DNA from: Sceloporus undulatus
Taxonomy: Eukaryota > Chordata > Lepidosauria > Squamata > Phrynosomatidae
Assembly (NCBI RefSeq): GCF_019175285.1
Contig: NC_056527.1
Span: 53,491,486-53,555,485, forward strand
Direction: 5' to 3'
DNA length: 64,000 bases
The notes under the pieces were generated by a model. It was given only the letters and a program-made list of their open reading frames with translations, was not told the DNA's origin and ran no database searches. Made by a program: the position numbers and the translations under genes. How positions within the stretch are numbered: the first letter of the stretch is position 1; the number at the start of each line of letters is the position of its first letter. This document shows positions 53,591 to 63,947 of the stretch, piece by piece.

Positions 53591-54077
53591 CTCTCTAAGC
53601 TGCATGGAGGTGTGTTTGTGGACTATTTTAATATCGCTAGCAGAAACAAGAAGTGACATATAAGTGAGTCCTGGTTCCTCCGCTCAAGCTTCTGGGTCAC
53701 CTACAAAGTGGAAAGGGCCAAGTTTTGTCTTCATGCTAGCAAACTGCATCTCCCTATGTAAGTGTAGTGATGTGTATCTGATCATGATTTTTCATTGTTT
53801 CTAGAGAATACCCAAACTACCTTGTGTTTCAGAATAGAAGCAGGGAGCGGGTTCATTTACTGCCTTGCCTTTTCTTTCTGCAGTTCTCTCTCACACAGAA
53901 TTCCATCGACTTTGAGGTTTTCTCCTTTGTTTTCTTTGCAGCTCCCCATTTCCTTTTGAACTGTTCTTTACAACATGCTTCCCCTACCTGTGGATTTTCA
54001 GATACTGGACTACAACTCATCAGTCCAATGCAACATAGACAAATGGTTAGCAAGTATGGGAGTTGTAGTTCAGTATA

Positions 54078-54331
54078 CAGTGGTACCCCGGGTTACGAAA
54101 TTAATTCGTTCCGCCGCCGCTTTCGTAACCTGAAAAGCATTCGCAAGCCGAAATGCCATAGGCGCTAATGGGGAAAAGCCGCGATTTCGTGCGAAATAGC
54201 GCCGAAAAGCACCAAAATTTTTTTCGTAACCCGAAAAAACCTTCGTAACCCGGAACAGTTTTTTTAAATGGATTTTTTTCGTAACCCGGAAATTTCGTAA
54301 GGCGGCGCATTCGTATCCCGGGGTACCACTG
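54078..54331. mobile_element. Tigger/mariner-type MITE, complete and young-looking
   Basis: The 254 bp element is bounded by TA on both sides. Its ends CAGTGGTACCCCGGG are exact inverted repeats, with pairing continuing into TTACGAAA. The interior repeats TTCGTAACCCG motifs several times. It still holds many CpG dinucleotides, which argues for recent insertion. The minus-strand frames of 91-92 codons are artefacts. Confidence 0.88.
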
Positions 54332-54449
54332 TATCGGGAGGGCACCATGCTGAGAAAGGTTACCCTTGACTGTCACTTTCCTTCAAGGTACACTCAGTAT
54401 ATCCTGTAAATGTCACTCATGTTCCTTGCACTATCCCACTGTGTGTGTA

Positions 54450-54660
54450 TGTGTGTGTTGTTTCCAGCATATGGGGAACCTAAGGTGAACCTATCATGAG
54501 GTTTTCTTGGCAAGGGGAGATTTGCTGTTGTCTTCCTCTGAGGCCAAGAGAATGACTTATCCAGGGTCATCCATGAGTTTTCATGACTGAGTGGGGATTC
54601 AAATCCTTGTCTCCAGAGTCATAGTCCAACACTTAAGCCGCTATGCTACGCTGATGCTCT
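54450..54660 (-). mobile_element. Sauria SINE, antisense
   Basis: GGGGAACCTAAGGTGAACCT, TCTTCCTCTGAGGCC, GATTCAAATCCTTGTCTCCA and GTCCAACACTTAAGCCGC follow the Sauria order on the minus strand. A (GT)n adjoins its tail. Confidence 0.75.
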
Positions 54661-55526
54661 ACTGTCCCACTGCTGACCTCCATATGCAGATCAGGTCTTT
54701 TGCCCAGGTTCTGCATAAGTACAAACGATTCATATGTAGGCTGTGTACAGGAAATCTGCATCATTAAAAATGACGAGTATCGTATGTACAAGATGTGATC
54801 GATACAGCATAATCATAAACAGGAATAGGATATTTTAAAAGCAGCTGAAAAAGTGGGATGACAAAGGATTAATTGGTATGAAGTGCTGGGGTTTTCATGT
54901 GAACAGGGAAAATAATGTCATCTGCCACACCCTTCAGACTCCTTATTCCATTTTTTGTTCACATGAAGAAGTGAATGGAGGACATGGAATTCCCCCACAA
55001 TGTTATATTGCAAACTACCACTGTTCTACTGCAAAATCTTTGGGGGTGGTTTGGTGCTGAATGGACAATTAAGACTGATCAACTTTATGAAAGACTTGCT
55101 CCTGGGGAAATGAAAACTGCTAGAACTAGTGATATGGATCAACACAGCTGTTTCCCATAGTTCTGCAGCTGTGCTAGTCTATTGTGGCAAAACCAACAAT
55201 GCCACAAGGGTCTTTGTTGATGAAATTAATACAGTATTCGCATCCCAACCTTACCTATGCATCTTGGGAAGTAACACAGGAAGTATTCTTTAAATAGAAA
55301 TATGATACAGCACAGCAACGACGGCACAGATTTGTGCAAATTTGTCTATGCTAAATGAGATATATAGCTGCAACTTTAGAAATAATTTCTGTAATTTACA
55401 TTGAAATGCAATACATCTCACCACAGTGAGGAAGACTGTGGCCAGGTGACCTGTGTGCCTGCTCAGTCTGGAGTCTATGTGATACTTGTTGATAGGCAAC
55501 TTTAAAGCCTATGCTCTCCCTTCTTG

Positions 55527-55755
55527 TGTGTGTGTTGGGCCTTCAAGTGACTTCCACCTTACGGCAACCTTAAGGCAACCCTATCACAGGGTTTTCTTAG
55601 TTTGTTTCTTCCGAGGGGGTTTGCCATTGCCATCTTCAGAGTCTGAGAGTGTGTCACCTGTCCAAGCTCTCCCAGTGGGTTTTCATGGCCGAGCAGGGAT
55701 TCAAACCCTGCTCTCCATAATCCAACACTCAAACCACTATATCACTGGCTCTCTT
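55527..55755 (-). mobile_element. Sauria SINE, antisense, near full length
   Basis: GGGCCTTCAAGTGACTTCCA, GGGGGTTTGCCATTGCC, GGCCGAGCAGGGATTCAAAC and CCAACACTCAAACCACTATA run in reverse Sauria order. The tRNA-head end is at the right. Confidence 0.82.
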
Positions 55756-55806
55756 CTTAGGGTTACTTAAATTTAAACAGGTTGGACTGCTCTTGAAACA
55801 GAATTA

Positions 55807-56160
55807 CAGTGGGCCCTCCACATTGCCGCTTTGACTTTTGCAGATCTGATTATTCACGGATTTGATTAATCTGTTCTCTCTAGGAATCTCTAGATCCTCC
55901 AGCGTGACTCTATGGTCAATTTCCACCAAAAAATGTGGTGGAGGACCTAGAGATTCCTAGGGAGAACACTTCTCTAGGCAGTTGTAGGTCCTCTAGTGCA
56001 ATTTCACAGTCAGCCTATGGCAGATGTTGACCACAGAATTGCTGTGGAGGCCCTAGAGATTCCTAGAGACGTTCTTTTGGTAATTTTTTAAAATTTACTG
56101 TTTTCCCACTTTCATGAGGGTCCTGTGCCCCTAACCCCAGTGAATATGGAGGGTCCACGT
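55807..56160. mobile_element. Tigger/mariner-type MITE with internal inverted repeats
   Basis: Starts TA-CAGTGGGCCCTCCACATT and ends TGAATATGGAGGGTCCACG, inverted ends with mismatches. Inside, CTCTAGGAATCTCTAG-type and CTAGAGATTCCTAG-type blocks occur in both orientations. A relative is inside the family P copy at 39093-39735. Confidence 0.7.
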
Positions 56161-56182
56161 TACTTCAAACAGGGAACTTTTC

Positions 56183-56205
56183 TCCCCCCCCCCCCCCCCC
56201 CCCGC
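56183..56205. repeat. poly(C) run
   Basis: An uninterrupted run of about 18 C follows CTTTTCT. Such runs are prone to length error in sequencing. Confidence 0.85.
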
Positions 56206-57849
56206 CTTGCTTGCTCTGGTGAAAGGCATGTGTGTAATCTGTTTGGAAGCACATACCTTGCTCTGCTCTCTCATCCATCCAGACTTTAGTGTGAGTACAA
56301 ACATTTATGCCTGCTGGAATTTTAACAATACCAATAGCAAGTACATTTTCATACTGCTTACAGATGTACTAGGTTTTGTAAGTTTGGCCTTGTTTAGCTT
56401 TGCTTCATCCTTTAGATTCTTTGCTACATTCCTCTATGTTTTACTTATCCAGGGATCATATAAAAAGCCATAATTGTAGCCCCCAAGCCTGTCCTTTACT
56501 TATACACGAGGTCAACATAGTTCAGTATATACAGTAAATCATGTGTCATCCTGGCGAAATCTAAGCCACAAATAAGCTACTGCTGAAACCTGACCTGCCA
56601 GGCTCAGGATGGAATCAAGGAGTACACTTCACTACTACCATCCTATTCAAAGTACTGTAATAGGACAATGGAGATTGCTCATCCAACAACCTGGAGGCAA
56701 AACTCCCATGCAGGAAATCAGCAATAGTTTCATATTTGGACATAGCAACTGAGAGATTTGCTTTACAACGTTTTAAAGGAACAAATGCCTCTTTGGATCA
56801 GGAGCTGATAAGGTATATTAGTTAGGGCTGTGGAACCTGTGGCCCTTATAATATTGTATTGTCAGCGCAGTCAGTGAAAGATCATGGGCGGAGCAGCTCA
56901 TTGACATCTGAAGGGTCATAATTTCCCTGGCCTTGATGGAAAGAGTGCGGGATTCAGTTCAATTCAACACATATTTTAAAAAGTATGAAAATGCAGCTAA
57001 ACACACGAGTCAACTTTGGTGTATGCATGTTTTCCTTATTAGATTTAAATACATTTCGTGTTGAGATTTTTTTAAAAAAAATTAAAGCATTTTCTGTGGC
57101 TTCATAAGTAAGTTTTGGAAGAGAAAAGCACATTGTCCAAGCCACATAGGTTTTTTTAAAAATATATATATTTTTAGAATACAGGTGGTGTTTAAAGTAA
57201 TTTTGCAAGCTCTTCAGGAAACAGAAGTGAAACAAAGGGTTCAAGATGTAGATGTTTAAAAACACGAAATCTCAGCTGACAGTTTAACCCATGGCTGGGC
57301 AACTCTGAAGACTAGGGGGCCATATGTCACCACCCACGGGACCTTGAAGGGCAGCAACATTCACCACACACACCCACTGCTGCAAAATCAATCAATTAAT
57401 TAACAAACAAAGACAACAACAACAACAACTAATTGCCCCCAAATCCCTTCTAGGGGACAGTTTTATTTGTTAGAGCACTTAAGCTGTGTGACTCTATGAC
57501 TATGAGCCAGTTGATCAAATAGGCCATTCTCTTGAAATAAATTTGGCAAACTGTTTTTTTTTTAATTGGATTTCACCTTTGCTACCTCTCTGTATGCCAT
57601 GGCTTAAGGAGGATCTCAGGATGTGAAAATAAGCCAGGAACATGGCATATTGTTGTACATTTCCCTGCATTCACACATGGTTACTTCCATTCTACAGGGC
57701 TTTCATTAATCGTTAAACAAAAACAAGCAAGAAAAGTCTTTCTTCTTTCTCTGTTCCCTCTTATCTTTAACAAACACCAGAGCAAGTTACTGGCAGTGGA
57801 ATGCTGGATCAGCAGTCAGGGCAGAGTAGGGGAACTGTCAGATTCAGAG
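56206..57849. other. intergenic, no feature recognised
   Basis: AT-rich; frames of 88 and 103 codons lack motifs. A (CAA)n stub at about 57410-57428 precedes the Bov-B tail region. Confidence 0.4.
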
Positions 57850-57893
57850 GTTGTTGTTATCTGCTGCCCAGTAGTTTTTGACTTGTGGTGATC

Positions 57894-58604
57894 CCATAAG
57901 TATCTGTGGCCCCATTTCCACTGGCCTATAATGCGGATCAGGACACGAATCATGGGTGCATCGTTTCCATTAGAGCATGCATTTGACCCGCATTGCTCCA
58001 ATATCGTTTCCATTGAGATTCGAATCTGAATTGAATTATCCTGAAAAATCTGAATTTTAAGTTAATAAACCGGTTTAAAAAATAGTGGTTTTTCAGCTAA
58101 TTTTCCTCTGCCTCCGGAGTCTGATTGTGAAAGAAAGGGTGTCTGATTCGGGACTCTTTCTGCATTGCCGGCACCATTTTCTTCCGTTCGCATAGCCTTT
58201 CCCCCAGTGGATTGGGAAGCAGGGTAAGGTGATTGCGCTACATTGAGCTCCAAATGCAGTAAACACATTACTCCCCCTGCAACCTCCCCTCTGCTCCACA
58301 TTCATAGACTGATGTGTGAGGAGACCCATTGAACACCATTTTAAACTGAGCAGCAGATGGGCTTTGCAGTACATGCCCTTGATCCGATTTGCCAGGCCTG
58401 GGCTTTGGATGCAGAGTCTCTTTCCACTGAAGCCCACTGCCTTTCCCTCTTGATCCGATTTGCCACGCCTGGGCTTTGGATGCAGAGTCTCTCCCCACTG
58501 AAGCTCACTGCCTTTTCCCCTTGATCCGATTTGCCAAGCTTGGGCTTTGGATGCAGAGTCTCTCCCCATTGAAGTCCACTGCCTTTCCTCCTTGATTTGC
58601 CAAG
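57894..58604. mobile_element. insertion in Bov-B, flanked by CCCATAAG, with a 71 bp tandem array
   Basis: CCCATAAG occurs just left of the insertion (57893 region) and just right (58606 region), where uninterrupted Bov-B would have it once. An 8 bp duplication suggests a hAT-type element. The left part holds CACTGGCCTATAATGCGG. The right part is a 71 bp tandem array. The two ends are not clearly inverted repeats, so the element class is uncertain. Confidence 0.55.
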
Positions 58605-58610
58605 CCTAAC
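58377..58610. repeat. 71 bp tandem repeat, about 3.3 units
   Basis: GATCCGATTTGCC begins units at 58381, 58452 and 58523, exactly 71 bp apart, and a partial fourth follows. Units differ by a few substitutions. The 158-codon minus-strand frame across it is produced by the repeat. Confidence 0.9.
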
Positions 58611-59754
58611 CCATAAGATGCCCTGTCATTAACAGGCCTGCTCAGGGGTTATAACCTCAGTTATGGCTTCCTTGATTGAGTTAATCCACCTATAATGTGG
58701 TCTTTCTGTTTCCTACTACCTTCCACTTTGCCAAGTATTACCTTCTTTTCCAATTAATCAAGTAGTCTCATGAGATATCCAGAGTACAGTAGCCTCAGTT
58801 TAATGATTTTGGTTTCTAGTGAGAGTTCAAGATTAATTTGCTCTTGGACCCATAATATATTTGGGTGATCCATGGTATCCATGGGGCTCTCCTCCAACAC
58901 TCCATTTCAATTGAGTCTATTGCCTTCCTGTCAGATGTCTTCACTGTCACATTCATATATAGTAATCAGAAATACTATGACATAGAAGATATTTTGGTCT
59001 GCAATTATGACCTAGTAGATACTGACTTTGGTCTGCAGTTTACATTTACCTTTTCATTTGAGGATCTTATCTAGTTCCTTCATAGCTGCCTTTCTAAGTC
59101 TTACTCTTTTCTGACTACATCCTCCATTTTGATTTATAACTGAACCAATATATAAAAGATCTTTAACAATTTCAGTGTCTTCATTATCCACCTTGAAGTT
59201 GTGTACAACTTCTGTGATCATTATTTCTGTTAACATTCATCTGTAATCCTGCTCTTGTGTTTCCTTAATTAACCTTCATCAGTAATCATTCCATGTCTTT
59301 GCTATTTTCTGCTAGCAGTACTGTGTTATCTAATTTTCTGCTAGTACTATTGTGTTATCTGTCTTAAATTAGTGCTATTCCTTCCTCTAATTTTCACATT
59401 TCCTCTGAGTCTAGTCCTGGTTTCAGCAAGATATATTCTATACGTTTAAATTAAATAGATAAGGTGGTAAAATGCACTTGTCTGGACCTCTTGTCAACTG
59501 AAAATCAATTTGTTCCTGCATATTATGCCCCGTGACTTCTTGTTGAGAGTATAGGTTACCCATCAGTACAATCTCCCTTTTTTTTTAGAGCAATTCATTT
59601 TCAGGACCAATACAGTCAAAGGCTTTCCAGGGAGGCTGAAAGGCCTGCAGTGAGGTGGAGGAGGGTAGAGGAGACTGCTATTACCAAAGTATATGGGATC
59701 TGATGGGTTAGAAAGAGGTTTTCCAAACATGAAGCATGGCATTCTCTGTAGCTT

Positions 59755-60085
59755 ATCACACGGGATGGATCCCATGCAGAAACTGAACTTAAAGTAGGAA
59801 AAAACTGCAAAAGCGGGTAGATTTTCAGATGACATTTCTGTGAAGGAGAAATAACATGACATTAACCTGAAGGGAAAGTTGCCAAAACCCGCTCCTTTTT
59901 GGGGGGAACTTCTGAAAGAGTGGATTTTGGCAACTTTCCCTTCAGGTTAAAGTCGTGCTATTTCTCTTTTACACAAACACATCTGAAAAACAAACCATTG
60001 TTGTGGGGTTTTTTTTCCAGACTTTTATATCCTGTTTCTGCACGGGCTTTAAGCAATTTGCCTCCATGTGATAAACCCCTTTGTG
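59755..60085. mobile_element. fold-back MITE with TTATCACA ends
   Basis: Arms of about 150 bp meet near 59895. GAAGGGAAAGTTGCCAAAA (left) pairs with TTTTGGCAACTTTCCCTTC (right), and outward CTTATCACACGGG pairs with CATGTGATAAAC. The outermost TTATCACA resembles the ends of the element at 18741. Confidence 0.75.
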
Positions 60086-60192
60086 ATTGTTACTTCCCAT
60101 GGCTCAAGGCTATGCTTCAACACAGAACATTTTATTTATGGATAGAAACATGCTAAAACCCACCCTTCATCCATACTGATACCAGGGCAGTA

Positions 60193-60202
60193 NNNNNNNN
60201 NN

Positions 60203-60253
<51 letters not shown>
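60193..60253. repeat. assembly gap (10 N) followed by (TTA)n
   Basis: Ten N bases (60193-60202) abut about 17 TTA/ATT units, then an antisense L2-type tail (TATCCCACCTTTCTCCCAAT, to about 60310). The gap is probably an unresolved repeat. Confidence 0.95.
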
Positions 60254-60255
<2 letters not shown>

Positions 60256-60310
60256 TTTCTTATATCCCACCTTTCTCCCAATATAGGGACTCAAGGCAGT
60301 GAACACCAAT

Positions 60311-61947
60311 ATAAATATATAAATATAATCACAACAATAAAACAATTCTGGCAATAAAAACACCAGTGTAGAAATTTAGGATTTCCATGTATGATTTTTA
60401 AAGCAGAGTTGTAACATCCAGATGGGCTTCAGATCGAGCATTGGAAGTTTTCCTCGTGTCCTTTGATTAAGTTGGTTTATGTATAGCATTTTTTAAAGAT
60501 GTGATCTGACTGGAAATATATAGATATTGGTCAACTCACAGCTTTGGTCCTTCACATTATTAACTGTGATATCAGTAGCCATGGAAACTAGTATTTAGTC
60601 TACTGCTGTGGTTATAATTGTGACTCAGAGGTTGGAAAAGTATTTTTTTTTTAAATTCTGATGACACTTGGAGGATTCTTCAGCTGATGTGGATGTGATG
60701 CTACACAATAATTTCACAATCAAGTTGTATTCATATTGTTTCCGAATCAAAGATCATGGTGGACTTTCTTTTTCTTTGAGGATGGCATGCTGTTTAAGAA
60801 TGGGAAGGAAGTGAAATGTCAAGGCAAGCCCCTCAGATGTGTAGCTATGGAGTGGGGGTTAAAATGAGGGTACTGCCTTCCCCCAAAAAGAATCCCCCCA
60901 TTAAATTTTCTTCCAGTCACCAAATTTCTAGAAATGGAGTTACTTAAAATGCTTCACTTGAGCATTTAAAAATATAGTTTCAGCACCCAAAGAAAAGGGG
61001 AAGGCAAAGATACCAATGGAATGCTAATCCAGCAAATAGATGAGTTTGAAGTGTGAACTGTTTCAAACATCAAATTCTGCAGTGCTAAAAATTTGGGGAC
61101 TAAAGGAAACGTTAATGGAGAAGATTAGAATTCTTATTTGAGGAGGCAGTGCTGTCATGTTGCCTTCTCCCGGCTAGATCCTAGTCGTGTGTTGCTTTTT
61201 AGTATTGCTATTTATATGAGCTAAATACTTAAATTTATTCTTACACACCTTGTACACTAGAGGAGAAAAGTGTGTGACCTTTCAGCTCTTCTTGAACTGC
61301 AGCTTCCAGCAGCCCCAGCAAGCATGGAGTGAAATGCTGGGAGTTGCAACATCTGGAGGTCTTCACAACTCCTGTCTGTGTCAGTGGGGGAAATACCTGA
61401 ATATTCAAAGTTGTTCAGGATGTTTTATCGTAATGATATTTCTTGGTACCTCCACCCTCCACCGTGGTTCACCAGCAACTGATACAGAGTCATACTTCCT
61501 CTGACATTGGAGCTGATGTAGTACAGCCATCCTGACCTGTAGTAGTGATGGCCCCATCCTCCACGAATTGATCGAATTCCCGTTTAATTTGGCAGCCATC
61601 GCTCTCTTGTGTCAGGTATTGCACAGTTCCAGTCACATTAGTATGGCTGTAGTATTTTGAAAGGGAGAGCTGTTTTGAATTTTTAATCATAAAGGTAGCA
61701 TGGCTAAAGAGGAACTTAAAAGCAATGGACACGTAACAGGACTGACAAGTGCTGTGTCAGAGAGTAAGCAAGCTGTTCCGGTTTCTTAACTGCAATTAAG
61801 TGGTCAGTTTTGAAATACATGAGCTAGTTCTGACAAATTTTACAGCCACACCTCCAAGAATGGTTAAAAATGCAGGCAGCTGTGTTGTACAACTCAGTTG
61901 TAGTAATGTTCATCTCCACCTGAAGGAAGCCTTTTTTTAAAAAGGTT
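60311..61947. other. intergenic, no feature recognised
   Basis: No gene or repeat family identified. A short MITE-like piece with CTGCAGCTTCCAGCAGCCCC lies near 61300-61350. Confidence 0.35.
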
Positions 61948-62178
61948 GTTATTGTGCACCTTCAAGTAATTTCTGACTTATGGAGACCCTAAGGCAAACC
62001 TATCATGGGGTTTTCTTGGCAAGATTTGTTTGAGGTGGTATTGGCTTTGCCTTCCTCTGAGGCTGAGAGAGTGGGACATCCTCAAGGTCTCCCAGTGGGC
62101 TTCCATGGCTCAGCAGGAATTTGAACCCTGTTCTCCAGTTATAATGTGATGCTCAATCTGCTACACCATTTAAAAAGC
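61948..62178 (-). mobile_element. Sauria SINE, antisense, near full length
   Basis: TGTGCACCTTCAAGTAATTT, GACCCTAAGGCAAACCTATC, TGCCTTCCTCTGAGGCTGAG and AGCAGGAATTTGAACCCTG run in reverse Sauria order, ending at the eroded tRNA head. Confidence 0.82.
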
Positions 62179-62487
62179 AAACATACATAGAATTGCACTG
62201 TACATCACACTTTGCTCTGTAGCCATCCAATGGACAAATCTGCAATAAATATATTTAGTTGGATGTTAGTCTTGAAAGGAATTTCCAGAGAAGGTAGTTG
62301 CATTAGTTTGTTGTCGCAATAAACAACAAAGATGAGTCTTGTGGGACCATAAGCTTTTATCCACTTCATAAGGACAATAAAATTTCATTTGCCATTGGCA
62401 GAGATGTACTTTTTGTATATAACTTTGTAACTACATACACATACATGTGACCTGTCTGCTATTTGGGTTTGATTCCCCACTTGACAT

Positions 62488-62590
62488 GAGACCCACTGGT
62501 GTCACACTCTCTCAGCCTCAGGAGAAGGCCATAGCTAACCTCTTCTGAACAAATCTTGCCAAGAAAACCCCATGATTGGTTTGCTTTAGG
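62488..62590 (+). mobile_element. Sauria SINE, sense, middle fragment
   Basis: GTCACACTCTCTCAGCCTCA, GGAGAAGGCCATAGCTAACC and AAATCTTGCCAAGAAAACCC match the sense middle of the Sauria SINE. Confidence 0.7.
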
Positions 62591-62636
62591 ATTAAAATAC
62601 GTTGTAAATGATTTGAGGGAAAGTGACAGTAAAGGG

Positions 62637-62740
62637 TAGTTTTTTGGTGGGTTTTTCAGGCTATGTGGCCATGCTCTAGAAGAGTTCATTCCTGACCTTT
62701 CATCAGCATCTGTGGTTGGCATCATCAGAGAAAGTCTCAA
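62637..62740 (-). mobile_element. hammerhead-like repeat, copy with the best core
   Basis: On the minus strand it reads CTGATGATGCCAACCACAGA, TGCTGATGAAAGGTCAGG, CTCTTCTAGAGCATGGCC and ATAGCCTGAAAAACCCACC. CTGATGA (62728-62722) and GAAA (62701-62698) are the two strictly conserved hammerhead core strings. The helix between them, TGCCAAC/GCTGAT, is only partly paired. Confidence 0.5.
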
Positions 62741-62849
62741 CATGGTACCTTCCAGATGTACTAAACTACAGCTCACATACTTGCCACCCATTTGGCTAGG
62801 ACTGATGGGAGTTGTAGTCCTGTATCTTTGCCTTAGGGTTGCCAGAATT

Positions 62850-63090
62850 TAATAATATGCAGAGAGACCTTGTAGCATCTTTGAGACTGAAATAAAGGCT
62901 TGTAGCGCCTTTGAAACCCATTGAAAGAAAGAAGTTGGCAGCAGGAGCTTTCCTAGACCTCAGCCTACTTCTTCAGATGCATTTAGATGCATTAATAATA
63001 ATAATGTGTAGAGAAATCTTGTGGCACCTTTGAGACTCACTGAAAGAAAGAAATTGGCAGCAGGAGCTTTCCTAGACCTCAGGTGCATGA
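62850..63090. repeat. tandemly duplicated segment, about 118 bp apart
   Basis: The phrase GGCAGCAGGAGCTTTCCTAG plus ACCTCA occurs at about 62937 and 63056, each preceded by TTTGA(G/A)AC(C/T)CA(T/C)TGAAAGAAAG. A similar phrase is at 38350-38400. It belongs to a dispersed repeat that I cannot name. Confidence 0.6.
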
Positions 63091-63139
63091 ACAAAAATGG
63101 GGTCCCCTCCATTTTCCCCCTCAGACCTTCGCATCTCTA

Positions 63140-63217
63140 TCCCCAAAGTGACAGTCCCCAAAATCCCTTAGCATGGAGCCAGGGGGAAAGTTAAAGCGGT
63201 CTCAAACTGGATTATTA

Positions 63218-63252
<35 letters not shown>

Positions 63253-63270
63253 TCTGCAGTGTGTGTGTTT
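63140..63270. mobile_element. palindromic MITE family P, right arm with internal (TTA)n
   Basis: CCCTTAGCATGGAGCCAGGG...AAACTGGATTATT, then (TTA)n at 63209-63251, then TTTCTGCAGTGTGTGTGTTT. The triplet repeat has grown inside the TTATT of the arm. Confidence 0.65.
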
Positions 63271-63352
63271 TGAGGAACACTAAAAAAGTGGGGATGGAGG
63301 AAAACTTGGGCCACAAAGGCCGACTATTGAGTCAACATGGACGCGGGAAAGG

Positions 63353-63534
63353 CATCCACACTTGGGAAATAATTCGCTTTGAGGCCGCTTTTGACTGCCA
63401 CGGCTCCCATGCTGTGAAATTCTGGGAATGGGAGTTTGTTGTGCCACAACAAACTCCCATTCCCAGAATTTCACAGCATGGGAGCTGTGGCAGTCAAAAG
63501 CGCCCTCAAAGCGGATTATCTCCCCTGTGTGGAT
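63353..63534. mobile_element. palindromic MITE family P, near-perfect hairpin upstream of SH3BP5
   Basis: Arms of about 90 bp meet at TTGTTGTGCCACAACAA. CATCCACACTTGGGAAATAA and its reverse complement CCCCTGTGTGGATG end the element. Arm mismatches are few, so this copy is young. It ends about 320 bp before the SH3BP5 start codon. Confidence 0.85.
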
Positions 63535-63539
63535 GCAAT

Positions 63540-63857
63540 AAAGGTCCCCTCAAGCCCTGTCAGCCGGGGAAAAAGGAGGAGGAGGCGGCTGCTGAGGGAG
63601 GCAAATGCAGCCTGAGGGGCGTCCCTCCTTCTTTTCTCTTCATGAGAACCGCCTCCTCCTCCTCCTTCTTCCTCGCCTTCCCAGTTTCTGGGGCTGGGAC
63701 TGAGGCGTGAAGGGGAGGGAGAGCGAGGGAAAGGGAGGCCTCCTGACTTGTGTTTTATATATTATCATCCCACATTGGCTTTGGAGGGGTATTGTAACGC
63801 CCAGGGCTTCTCCTTCTTCTCCTCTTTCCTTCCTTCCAAGGCTAACGAGCAGCCAAA
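63540..63857 (+). promoter_or_regulatory. SH3BP5: SH3BP5 GC-rich promoter/5' UTR candidate
   Basis: GC-rich, with GGAGGCGGCTGC, CCTCCTCCTCC and AGGGGAGGGA runs, directly before the SH3BP5 start codon. No TATA box seen. The transcription start cannot be placed. Confidence 0.5.
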
Positions 63858-63947
63858 ATGGAGCCTGGATTGAGGAGGACCAAGGCAGAGGAAGGGGGTC
63901 TCCAAGAAGAAGAGGAGGAGGAGGAAGAGGTGGACCCCCGCATTCAG
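63858..63947 (+). CDS. SH3BP5: SH3BP5, first coding exon, 30 codons
   Basis: Reads MEPGLRRTKAEEGGLQEEEE then EEEEVDPRIQ, followed by donor GTGAGG. Human SH3BP5 has an acidic N-terminus ending EEEEEVDPRIQ before GELEKLNQ, and the exon boundary is the same. SH3BP5 (Sab) is an outer mitochondrial membrane docking protein for JNK and also a guanine-nucleotide exchange factor for Rab11, built mainly of coiled coils in later exons. The ATG has a good context (AAAATGG). The rest of the gene is right of the window. Its position after METTL6 on the same strand matches the human order. Confidence 0.85.

Larger units (their letters stand above)
57850..59622 (-). mobile_element. Bov-B (RTE) LINE, antisense, interrupted
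   Basis: On the minus strand a frame at 59236-59054 reads NEDTEIVKDLLYIGSVINQN then GGCSQKRVRLRKAAMKELDK, which is the RTE/Bov-B C-terminal region after the reverse transcriptase. Both flanks continue as Bov-B: the 5'-ward part reaches about 59622 and the 3' end is near 57850 with a GTTGTTG tail. An unrelated insertion occupies about 57894-58604. Confidence 0.75.

Noticed and set aside
58093-58569. 158-codon minus-strand frame
   Set aside because: It is produced by the 71 bp tandem array, which is read in three successive frames.
58377-58610. A CRISPR-like array
   Set aside because: The 71 bp units are contiguous with no unique spacers, and the genome is eukaryotic.
30387-62590. True tRNA genes at the heads of Sauria and other SINEs
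   Set aside because: Only B-box-like pieces remain, without a foldable cloverleaf, and each is followed by SINE body.
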